A stretch of DNA of 64,000 nt from Dactylis glomerata (taxonomy: Eukaryota; Streptophyta; Magnoliopsida; Poales; Poaceae). Position 1 is the first letter of the stretch. Every line of letters starts with the position of its first letter. The notes under the pieces are model-generated. The model searched no databases. It was not told the origin of the DNA and worked only from the letters and a program-made list of their open reading frames with translations. Positions 1 through 9,270 of this stretch are shown in pieces. The stretch spans positions 186,001-250,000 of the forward strand of contig QXEO01001819.1 of assembly GCA_007115705.1 (NCBI GenBank), given 5' to 3'. Made by a program: the position numbers and the translations under genes.

Positions 1-182
1 CCTGGGGGTCGAGGACTTGGTCGACGGTGCAGGGGGCGCGAGGTGGAACACACCAAAGCATCCCCGCACGGCGGCGAGCAGGGTGGCGCCGTCGAGGAGG
101 TCGCACTGGTAGAAGCGGATGCGGCCCTCATCGTCGGCGGCCGCAGCGAGCGCGAGGAGGTGGTCCGTCTTGGCCTTGTCAT
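1..182 (-). pseudogene. Extended short-chain dehydrogenase/reductase exon fragment (cinnamoyl-CoA/dihydroflavonol reductase-like)
   Basis: Read on the minus strand, this GC-rich stretch encodes a run beginning DDKAKTDHLLAL and continuing through IRFYQCDLLDG and GCFGVFHLA. That is the region of extended NAD(P)-dependent SDR reductases (CCR/DFR/anthocyanidin-reductase type) between the cofactor-binding loop and the conserved VFHLA strand. The next conserved stretch (CTVDQVLDPQ) is in a different frame, so one base is lost at the run of five G at 32-36. The exon seems to begin at 182, after a CAG acceptor on the minus strand, as second exons in this family often do. The first exon with the glycine-rich Rossmann motif is not visible upstream (183-560). 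The fragment runs off the left edge. Family membership rests on recognised motifs; substrate cannot be inferred. It is either a truncated gene copy with a frameshift or a capture by a mobile element. Confidence 0.6.
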
Positions 183-559
183 CTGCGGCACGCCAACGAA
201 ATCGACGGTGAGTGACCTCCACCGCACAACTGCCTGCAGCTATTCAAGATTAGTACGACCAGGGACATAGCGGGAGAGCTTAATTTGGGGGAAAATCGAA
301 CCTTAACCATGAGCTTGCGGGCTCGGCCACGACGGCAGGGAAACGAGAGGGAAGGTGGAGGGGAGAAAGGCAGCGCCAGCTCTGCATGGGGGGAGCGAGG
401 AGATCGGACGCTAGAGTCTAGCCGGAGCAGAGTGCAACGGTGGCTAGCCGGAGCAGAGCGGACGCCGGCCGGCGGGAGGAGGGCGAGAAGGGGAGCGAGT
501 GGCACAGGATAAGGTCGCGGCTCTGTCCGACCGAGACGTGGACTCGAAGTTGTGTCGGG
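183..559. other. GC-rich flank of the reductase fragment, no gene recognised
   Basis: This stretch lies where the first intron and first exon of the reductase should be on the minus strand. Several short open frames exist on both strands (for example 179-565 minus), but their Arg/Ser/Pro-rich content looks like GC-rich noncoding sequence. No Rossmann-fold start is visible. Confidence 0.4.
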
Positions 560-622
560 AATCAATCAAGGACTTTTTTGTATAAGTGCCTTCACATCAC
601 TTAATTCGGGAGGAGGGAGTAC
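560..622. mobile_element. Possible truncated Stowaway-type MITE end
   Basis: The string GGGAGGAGGGAGTAC at 608-622 matches the characteristic Stowaway terminal repeat (reverse complement of CTCCCTCC) next to a TA dinucleotide. No partner terminus was found to the left, so only one end would be present. Such ends are common beside grass genes. Confidence 0.3.
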
Positions 623-1148
623 TTTTTTTGACAATCAATACCACATATATATTTATAATAATAAATAGTACATGATAGAGATACACGAGACTTACACGAA
701 TTAGCGAAACATGCTTATAGCTCGAAGGAGACCCATGTGTGGGATAGTGATCCTTCAGATTTTTATTTTATCTTTTATAATTCGTGATGTAACATTGTTA
801 TCGGTTGACTAAAAGCGTCGGGTGGTTTTCCTTCAAAAAAACTAAGCTTTATGAACTCATCGAGCAATGGTTGTTTTTTCAATAGTCTAAGGGAATCTTT
901 ATGTGGGTGGAATAACTAATTGCACATGGCTTGAGGTTGCTCCGCATGTGAATTGACTGCAATACAACCCCAAAAAACCTCACATAATTAAAAAGTAGTG
1001 TTTAGTTTCAAAAAAAACTTGTACAACCATAGAAGTTTGGCTTATAAGGTGAAAAATCAAAACTATGTTTTAGCACTTATAATAAAAATATATTAGTGGT
1101 CATGTATTCTTGGCACATGAGTTATTGAGCTATATGAGCCCATAGAGC
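623..1148. other. AT-rich intergenic spacer
   Basis: No coding potential, RNA gene or recognisable element is seen. The sequence is AT-rich, without tandem repeats long enough to name. Confidence 0.5.
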
Positions 1149-3509
1149 TGTGGTGACCCAGCATACCACTGCATGTGTAGTATGCAAGTCGTTGACATAA
1201 CACCAATGAAACACCGTCTCACTAGTATTACATCGATCAGAGTGGTACAACAGAAACATCGCAGGTCCAAGGTATGTCTATAGGATTATAATTTTTAGCA
1301 TACATAAGATCTTTAGAACCTCCTCAACAGGTAGAGGTTTAGTTCTGGCGATTACAATCGAGAAAGAACAACTAGAAGACTAAACTAAAGCTACAACTAA
1401 TGCAGTTGGCTTGCTACAGAATTACCCTAACTACTTAGGTTCTAGGATTAGGGAATTGGGTCCCTTCTATTCTTATTCTAGTTTTCCACCATTCTTGACG
1501 TAGTCGTTGACTTCATTGCTAATTCTGACATTTGTCAGGGGCTTCATCTTCATCTTTAGTGTCTCGAGGTTGCCTCCTGTGTTGCCTCCAATCTAAGCAA
1601 TGGTTAAGAGGGAGTGGGGTGAGTAATGAGCATTACCCAGCAAGTTTATTTAATAGTATAGAGGTGTTTGATGCACTAGCTACGACCGTAGACTTGAAAG
1701 TCTTAGGTCAAATGCAGTTTTTATAATCATTTCTTCAAAGATTGACTTTATTCAAAAGAACTATGTCCATCAGTCTTCACAGGTTGATTAGAACTTCGAT
1801 GGGCTCCTTTCCTGCCGCGTTCGCAGCTCTTTCCCGAAACAGGGAGTATCCAGATACTTTCTTACACTCTGCAGAGGTGGTCACTTGTACCCATGAGAGA
1901 TCAAAGCCTTGCTGCACAACCGATTTGCATGCTCGTCCACACTTCCTTTGTGTGGGGCCTAGCCAATGATCCAAGCCAATCACTGTTCTTCTCCGCGACC
2001 CTGTAGACCCACCCTTTTGTAAGTCCATCCTCCCCTATACCACACATGCAGACCGATAGGCGCACTGGTCCTCCCCTTTACACTATGGACGCTCCCATAA
2101 GTAGACCGTTCCGGACCCAAATGCCCGCTCCTATACAATATGGGTAGACCGATCCGGATGACCCTTACAATCCATTATAGATCAATTAGCTAGTCTGTCC
2201 CCCCTATACTATAGGTAGACCGGCAGGAAACACATTTCCATCCCTTTACCCTATAGCAGCCCAGGCAAGCCAACCCTCGCTACTGATCCGTTGGCACGCG
2301 AGAGGGAAAAGATACAGCTGACTTCTCCGTCCCATTCCAGATCTCATGGTTGACCATTATTTACGGCGCTAGAATCATTGACGATATTGGTTGTTAAGTC
2401 CTAGGGTTCACTTCCCCGTGCAAATGGAACCTCCATCACAACAATCATACCATGGTTCCATTTGCCAGCCATCCTTGGTTATCACCACTCGGGTCGATAA
2501 CCAGCTAGTTATATTAATTATGAAAAGAGAACCTTTTGCTTTTAGATGCAGTAGTAGTACCACAGGTATATTTTGCAAGTAATTTGCTAAAATTAAACAA
2601 GAGATATGAGCAAGAGTGAACTTGCCTTTTTGACCGCAAGATTATGCGAGTCAAGATCTTCGATACGATAGAATTCCCAATTCTGAAATAGCAATCATCA
2701 TCCGGTAGGGATGATGTTAGAAATCTGCAGCATGATATGCATAAGCTATGATATGCATCACTCTAAGCGTAACCTAACCCCGATGATTTGTTATCATTGA
2801 ATTATGGTGATTTCTTTATGATGTGTTGCACTTTTAAATCACACCGGAACAAGGTTGTTAAGCATTTTAGGTTAGATCACTATCAAGTGCTATTAAAAGA
2901 ATAAGACTTTAACAACAGCTATTGTTTTAGGGTTTTATAATCATTCCTTGTTACAAGAGAATGATGATAAATGGTGAAGACATGAAAGTAACACCTTTAA
3001 GTTGCATCTTATAAATAGCAAACAATTGGTTGATCATGGATATGCAAAGTCAAAGTAAAGCATACACATAGCAATATCTAAGTAGTTCTAGGGTTGGCAA
3101 CAATCTTAATATAACTTAGGGTTTTAATTTATAACTAAAAGGAAATGGTTTGATGCTTATTTTCAAGGTATCTCAAAAGAATAACTTTTGAAGAACACAT
3201 TCTTTAAAAAGGTAATTGTTATTTAACTCATTTTAAGTGATCACAACTATTCTTAGGAGTTTGGGTTAATTAATAGAGCATGATTCTTCTTATTATAAGT
3301 TTCTAGGTTTGATCTTATAATGTTAAAGTAATTGAGTTACCCATTCCTCATGGTTCAATTGAGCACTTAGAGCTAACTACTTATTTATTGGATGAAAGTT
3401 AAGAAATAACTTCAAATACAAATTACTATCATTTGTTGATGTCCTGCATAATTTTAGTACTTCAAAATTATCCATGGAAAATAACTCTAGTGTTTTAAGT
3501 GTTAATGAC
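1149..3509 (-). mobile_element. Old LTR-like relic, left part (interrupted by the 3510-12519 element)
   Basis: A TG-starting edge (TGTGGTGACCC at 1149) opens a long noncoding stretch resembling the antisense of a long gypsy LTR. It carries the degenerate repeats at 2032-2235 and no open frame of interest. The sequence resumes after the gypsy insertion at 12525, where a minus-strand TATA box lies in the right half, so the whole is best read as one minus-strand LTR or solo LTR. Both outer edges are uncertain, and no second LTR or target duplication was identified. Confidence 0.3.
2032..2235. repeat. Degenerate tandem repeat, about 50-70 bp spacing, four units
   Basis: A CCTATAC-ATGG-GTAGACCG type motif recurs at about 2033, 2079, 2131 and 2200, each time as a C-rich run, a TATAC or TACAC core and an AGACCG tail. 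The units have diverged and spacing is irregular. It lies inside the LTR-like relic. Confidence 0.5.
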
Positions 3510-3844
3510 TGACGAGGGGTTAACTCGACAAATGTCCTAGATGAAGGACTTAGGATCGGGGAGATAGGGCATCGGATGAACTCGAAGGTAAAGTTAGTCG
3601 AAATAGGTGTGTATCGAAAGTAAACTTGGGTGTTCAACCTGGCTTGCTTTCAATCTGCCCTACACCGTCCCCTCCTGTCCCCTATATATAGGTGGCCAGG
3701 TCTCGAGGATCGGGTAGGGTTCGATACAGATTACAATATCGACATACGGTAAAGACTCGTATTCGACTATCATTACAACTGGGCCTAGCTTAACGGGCCT
3801 CAGGGGTACTCAACTAACGGGCTCTATTAACTATACCCTTGTCA
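3510..3844 (-). repeat. 3' LTR (element sense) of the Tat-like gypsy element
   Basis: 335 bp, TG to CA, same length as its partner at 12185-12519 and differing at three positions I could count. It carries the promoter-like palindrome CCTATATATAGG around 3681-3692. Open frames in it (3377-3637 minus) are not genes. Confidence 0.92.
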
Positions 3845-3866
3845 GTAGCCCCTGAGATTCTACCAG
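3845..3866 (-). promoter_or_regulatory. Polypurine tract next to the 3' LTR
   Basis: On the minus strand the sequence just before the LTR reads AATCTCAGGGGCTACT, the G-rich block followed by CTACT that usually precedes the 3' LTR in RIRE2/Grande-type elements. A near copy lies inside the element at 4487-4499. Confidence 0.55.
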
Positions 3867-4479
3867 AATTGTAGATTCAGGTTGAATCTCTAATCTTCAA
3901 ATCTTCGACTTGATCAATTCTTCGACTTTTTCTCATCTTCAAATCTTCGACTTAGTCTTTTCGACTTATTTTCATGATATTCTTTTGCAAGGGGTTTTGA
4001 TGAGCAAGCCTGACAACTCTGACGGATCAAGAGGTCAGTTAACTGCCGGAACAGATACTTGTCACCTACTTCAAATTCAATCCCCTTGGACTTGAATTCG
4101 GGATACCGGTCAAATCCATTCTTTTGCCGCATTTAGGACTTACAAAGAATGAATCCCAGTGGTTCTCAGGGTACCCAGTGCGTCCACCAGGATTTTCTTC
4201 GCGTCGTAGACACGGATACATACCAGCAGAGCGCATCCATGTGCGTATACCAGGCCACACAGGACGGATCCTGGGGTCTTACCTTCGTGACAAGTCACGG
4301 CATTCGAGTCGTGTTGCGATAACACAACTCGAGAATCTTATGTCGCAGTCAAATTTTGACTGAAAATATTCGGGTTTCTACAACCATAAAACTCGCTCCC
4401 GATGGGAGTAACATTCCTACACTTCTCCAATCTCTAATGCTTTGCCAAGAAATATCGTCGGGTGCGCGCTCAGCGCTCC

Positions 4480-4505
4480 CGATGGGAGTAGCCCCCGAGG
4501 CTATA
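4480..4505 (-). repeat. Internal second copy of the polypurine-tract motif
   Basis: AGTAGCCCCCGAG at 4487-4499 (plus strand) differs by one base from AGTAGCCCCTGAG beside the LTR at 3845-3857. The preceding GCTCCCGATGGGAGTA occurs twice (about 4392 and 4475), so this part of the 3' region has been duplicated. Confidence 0.5.
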
Positions 4506-4560
4506 CTCGAAAGATTTTTTCGAGTATAGGCCCGAAATAGAGTGCAATCCACCATACTCC

Positions 4561-4655
4561 AACTCGAAATACTTTAACTTCGAGATACTTCAACTTCGAG
4601 ATACTTCAACTTCGAGATACTTCAACTTCGAGATACTTCATCTTCGAGATAATTC
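4561..4655. repeat. 16-bp tandem repeat, five to six units
   Basis: The unit AACTTCGAGATACTTC begins at 4576 and repeats at 4592, 4608 and 4624 exactly. It is followed by a diverged unit at 4640 and preceded by one diverged unit. It ends about 210 bp upstream of the TATA box of the antisense gene. Confidence 0.85.
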
Positions 4656-4863
4656 AAGAACGCCTTGTCGTCGAATATAATTTGTCGGCGCCATTTTCTG
4701 TTCGATAATATATATCCTTTATGACATCAATGACTACGTCACTCTGCATCATTGCGAACCGTTGCATGGGCAGTATTGTAAATTCCGCAATTTTTGACCG
4801 TTAGTGGGCTGCCGTTTCCGCTCTTTGCACCACGTCTCGGCCCACGATCCTTCTCCTAGAAGG

Positions 4864-4872
4864 TATATAAAG
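4864..4872 (+). promoter_or_regulatory. TATA box of the antisense gene
   Basis: TATATAAAG lies about 155 bp upstream of the ATG at 5020, in plus orientation, opposite to the retrotransposon's own transcription. The leader between them is pyrimidine-rich with no obstructing long upstream frame. This supports an independent promoter; expression cannot be seen from sequence. Confidence 0.6.
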
Positions 4873-5019
4873 GGCGTAGTGGGAGATTTTTACTGTTTAC
4901 CAGCTCGTTTCCTCCGCCGCCTCCATTGCTGATCTCCTCTGCTTCCTTCTCTCGTTCATAGCCCCCAAGCGCACTTCGTGCATTAGATGCGCGTGAAACA
5001 TCTGGCCACCAAGAACACC

Positions 5020-8000
5020 ATGGCCAAGACCTCTTCCTCCACCAGCTGGGTGCGCTCCACCATCACGAAGAAGGATGTGGAAAAAGCCAGGACGGACGGC
5101 CTCATCGCCGCCCAAGATTCCATCCGATTTCCAAGTACTGAACGGATCCCGGAGCCCCCGAGCGGTTACCGGGTAATGTTCCTCGCTTTCCTCCTCCGTG
5201 GTCTTTCTCTTCCCGCCCACGAGTTCCTTCGTGGTCTTCTTTTTGTTTATGGTGTGCAGCTTCACCAGCTCACACCTAACTCTCTTCTACACATTGCGTG
5301 TTTCGTGACTCTTTGCGAGTCGTTTCTGGGCATTGAGCCCCATTTTCTCCTCTGGAGGTCGATCTTTCGCCTCCGCCCCAATGTTGCTTTACGCAGAAAA
5401 CCCGAACTAGGCGGAGCTGTTGTGTCGGTGCGTCCTGAGGCACAATATCTTGAATTTTCCATGGCCGCGTCTGTCCAAGGGTGGAGAACCAAGTGGTTCT
5501 ACATCAAAGACCGCAAGGCCGCTCCTGAAGATCAATATGGTCTAGCACCTTTCGAAGCCTCCAAGGAAGTGAAGAAATTGACTTCGTGGGATTCCCTTCC
5601 CTCAGATGATGAGGTAGCACAAGTTCTTCCCCTTCTATCTCGCATTCAAGCTTTGAAAGGGGGCCAAGGAGGAGCTTTATCGGGTATCCAACTCATGGCG
5701 TTCTTCAGACAACGTCGAGTTCAACCCTTACAACACCGCCTCACCAAGTTCTGGAATTACTCTGGCTTGGAAGATCCTACTCGCGTTTCTGAAGATTTAA
5801 TAGAGAAAAAAGATGTCGACAAGCTAGTTAGGAGCCTTACCAAGCTCACCAAGGATCATGCGGTTGCTGACTTAACCACTGATTACTTCGACTCCGTGCA
5901 CCCTTTACCCGAGGTATGCATCTTTATGCTCACTTGTTGTCGATTTTTGCTTTTTCGACTTACATTTGCCTTTGCACTCTGCTAACTTTTTTATTTATAT
6001 GTAGGGTCACCAATTCCTTGTTTCGCACCCTCCTCTTCCAGAGGCAGGGCCTCTTCCAGCTGAACTGGCCTCATCTGTATCTGAAGCCCCCGAGGCTGAC
6101 GATAATCAAGACGGGGATGATGCCGAAGAGTCAGAAGAAGAAACGAGCTCATCAACATCGTCTCCCTCCACGCCTGCTGAAGATACTGTTGTCGACAAGA
6201 AGAGGAAGCGAGTCGAAGAATTTGCTTCTTCGAGTTCTGCAGCGGCTGCAGCGGCTGATAAGACCTTTGTTCCTGCAGAAGATGAAGAGTATTTCGACCT
6301 CCTGGCATCGTAAGTATTTTTTATTCGAGTTCATCAATTGTATTTCTCTCGCCTTGTTTCCATCGTGTTACTCATAAGTTTCTTGCTTCTTGTAGAGACG
6401 ATGAAGAGCCGTCAGAACCTGCTATAGGTTCTCCTTCAATTCCTACAGCTGTTGATGATGAGCCCCCGGCCCAAAAATTTGCACCCCGGGTTACAAGGGC
6501 CTCTGTAAAGAAGGTTCCTGTTTCCCGAAACCCCAAACGCTCGAAGAAGGCTAAAGAACCCGAAGTTTCTCTGGAAGCACATGAATCCGCATCTTCCCCC
6601 CATGATGTGAGTAACTTTTTTCTTACCCATTCTCCTTTCATACACTTGCGCTCTTATACTTTCTTTTCTCTTTAGGCTTTGTTGAGCAAATTCGTTGCCT
6701 TGGGCACTGAATGTGCTGAGTACCTAAAGGTTGCGAAAGCTTCCGAAGGTACAACTTTGACGTCGAGTCCTTACTTTTCTTCTGTGCTTTATCCTTTTCC
6801 CCATTATCTGACTCCCTTTCGTCTTCTTTTGCAGCTGCCTTAGCAACAGCCAATGCTCGAATTGCGTCGCTTGAAGCGGAGCTTGATGCTTCGCGAAAAG
6901 CTTATGACGTGGCGGCCGCTGCTAAATCAAATGTTGAGAAGTCGCAGAAAGCTGCGCTTGGTAAGGCGAAGAAAGCTGAAAAAGCTCTAGCTGAAGCCAA
7001 CAAGGAGCATACTCAACGAGAGCAAGCCGTGGCGGAGCGTCTTCACACTATGTCTACTGCCGCTGAAAGTAAGTGCCTCGCCTTGTCCTCTGTTTTCGTC
7101 TTCTGTTGTACTGATGTATTTGTTGACACCTGTCTCTTCTTTTCTTTTCTATTGCTCAGAATTCACCGGGGTATCTCCGTCGTCCTTACAAACAGACGAT
7201 GATCCTCTTATGGATGCAGTTAACCTACTCGAAGAAAACTGGATATCTATCCAGGAGACTTTTGAGTTAGTTAGCCGCGTTTTATCACGGCTGTTTGCCG
7301 GCTTGTGGCCAAAGAGAAAGGCGGCAATCCCGAAGGACAATCTGACTGAACTTGTCAAGTCCTTCGATACCACTGAAGACCCCACTCTCCAGCTGAAAGG
7401 TCTGTCCATTAAGCGCGGCACCGAGGGTGCTATTGCACTTTCTCTTGCGCACGGTACAGACTTCGACTGGGGGAGGGTTAGCTCCCCCCATGGCCACACC
7501 CGTGATGAGATGAAGGTGTTTTTCGAGAAGGCGAAGAAGTTGGCGCCTGCGTTGTTGACAACGATTTCTCCTTCGGCGGCATCTGCTGTGCCTGTTGTAC
7601 CACCTCCAGCGGCGAAAGATCCAGTGCCACCGTCGACTTCTAGCGAGGAACTGGTCGCGCCCCCTTCTTCCACAGAGCACAATGCTGAGGTGGCGTAGAC
7701 TCAGCTTCTTTGTAGCTATTTTAGTTTTCTCCTTTTTGAATGTAAAGACTTCAATTAAGTGCAACCCGAGAACCTTAGCCATAGGGTTGTGCTCTTATGT
7801 AAATATATCCTCTTCATATGAAGTTTTATGCTGCCTTTCTGAAATTGTTTCTCCTTTCTTTTCTTTTGTAGTCGATGAATGTTCATGATCCTTTGACTCA
7901 TGGTTCTGCTCCTTCCTCTGCTCGTGGACTCGATCCTCAGATTTCGTTGACTCCTAGTCGATGCAATCAATGCGCAGAATATTCTTTGAGGATTTCTGAT

Positions 8001-8801
8001 CTTGAGGTTCGCTTGACTTCAGCCAAACGCCAAGCTCAGATGGCGTTTGATAAAGCTAGCAAAACTTCTGCCCTGACGAAGCAGGTGTCGATTCTTGGCG
8101 ATGAAGTGTCCAGCTTGACGGCGAAGATTCTGCATCAGGAAGAATGCAACTCTTTTATTCTTGGTATTGTCGAATCTGCCTGTGAGATGTTGCGATGTAA
8201 GCTTCCTCTCGACTTATTTTCTTCTCTTTGTACTGTTACTTTTGTGATATCCTTTGCCCTTATAGGCAGTTGCTTGGACTTTGCTGCTGAAGATCGTCGG
8301 GTTACCGAACGAAGCGCAGCTCTGGAGAAGATGTCCGCAGGTGTTGAGAATTTATGGTCTGATCCTCGATGCCGAAGCGCTATTGTGTTGCTTCAGGACC
8401 GTGCCCAACATATTGGCGAAGCAGTGGACGGCTGTAGGAGAGCTCTCGTAACTATGCACTCGGTGATGCTTCCTCGCAATCCTCTGCCTGCTACTTTTCC
8501 ATTGCTCCTTGACGTTTTTAGATCCAGCCAGCGAATCCATCGGTTGATAGAACTGAACCTAGTGGCAGGTGCCAACTTTGCTCTTGGGTGGATACGCAAG
8601 TGGCATCCAAGACTCAATTACAGTTCTATGTCGCTGAGCTATCCTCCTGGTGGGGCAAGCCTTCGAGTACATTTAGAGAGTACCTTGCAGCCTGCCCGAC
8701 GAATTATAGCCAGGTTGTTGCAAGAAGACTCCGCATTTTTCCGCGAGTTTCACTACTTGGACCCTTTAGGTGTAGATGATTCTGACAACCCGATGTTGTG
8801 A
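5020..8801 (+). CDS. Eight-exon antisense gene of the Tat-like element; PF04195-type (putative gypsy transposon) domain protein, about 1035 aa
   Basis: Predicted exons: 5020-5913, 6005-6309, 6396-6606, 6676-6748, 6835-7068, 7160-7689, 7872-8196 and 8266-8801. All introns are GT-AG with plausible plant signals (donors GTATGC, GTAAGT, GTGAGT, GTACAA, GTAAGT, GTGGCG, GTAAGC; pyrimidine-rich acceptors). Every junction keeps the frame: 3108 nt, 1036 codons including the stop. The ATG at 5020 sits in ACCATGG; an in-frame ATG at 4987 is an alternative. The N-terminal 300 residues hold a domain of the PF04195 type (RVMFLAFLLRGLSLP, LFVYGVQLHQLTPNS). Exons 2-3 encode an acidic/serine stretch with a KKRKR nuclear-signal candidate, exon 5 an Ala/Lys/Glu coiled coil, and exon 6 a proline-rich tail. 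Exons 7-8 form a second coiled coil plus a helical domain ending DDSDNPML. If exon 6 is not spliced at 7689, a 751-aa form ends at the TAG at 7696-7698. Molecular function is unknown; opposite orientation would spare the introns during retrotransposition. Confidence 0.8.
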
Positions 8802-9270
8802 TATACTTTTGTGTGTGTAACGCGAGAGTATGTTATTTTGTAACGAAAATTTGTTCTCAGTGCGCTATTGTATGACTCGTGCGTTTGCCGCATTTTCCCT
8901 TTGAAAGACTCGTAAACTCGAATATGAGGAACGTTTCATCTTTATTATACTTTGTAATGTAAGATACATGGGGTGACCCAAGAGATCCGGCCTGTGACCT
9001 GTGTTCTGGATCTAGAGGGCATTGCCCTGGTATAACTCGTGGCTTTTACAGCCTTTATTGTTCTACTCTATTTTCTTATGATGCTTATGTCGTCGTGGCT
9101 TTCCCTTTTTCCTCTGCGCCTGTTTCTTCTCCTGATGCTCCCACTCGTGGTTTCTTCGCTTCGGGCTCCGCGACGCATCCCTCGAGTAGCTTGACGCCTT
9201 CTGTAGTCGCGTTTTTTGCCTTTTCTGCATGGTTGGCTATTACGCCAAAATTTTCCGCCATCTTGTGGAA

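Noticed and set aside
3377..3637. 86-aa minus ORF duplicated at the start of the gag frame
   Set aside because: It is LTR sequence; gag translation more likely starts at 12147 after the PBS.
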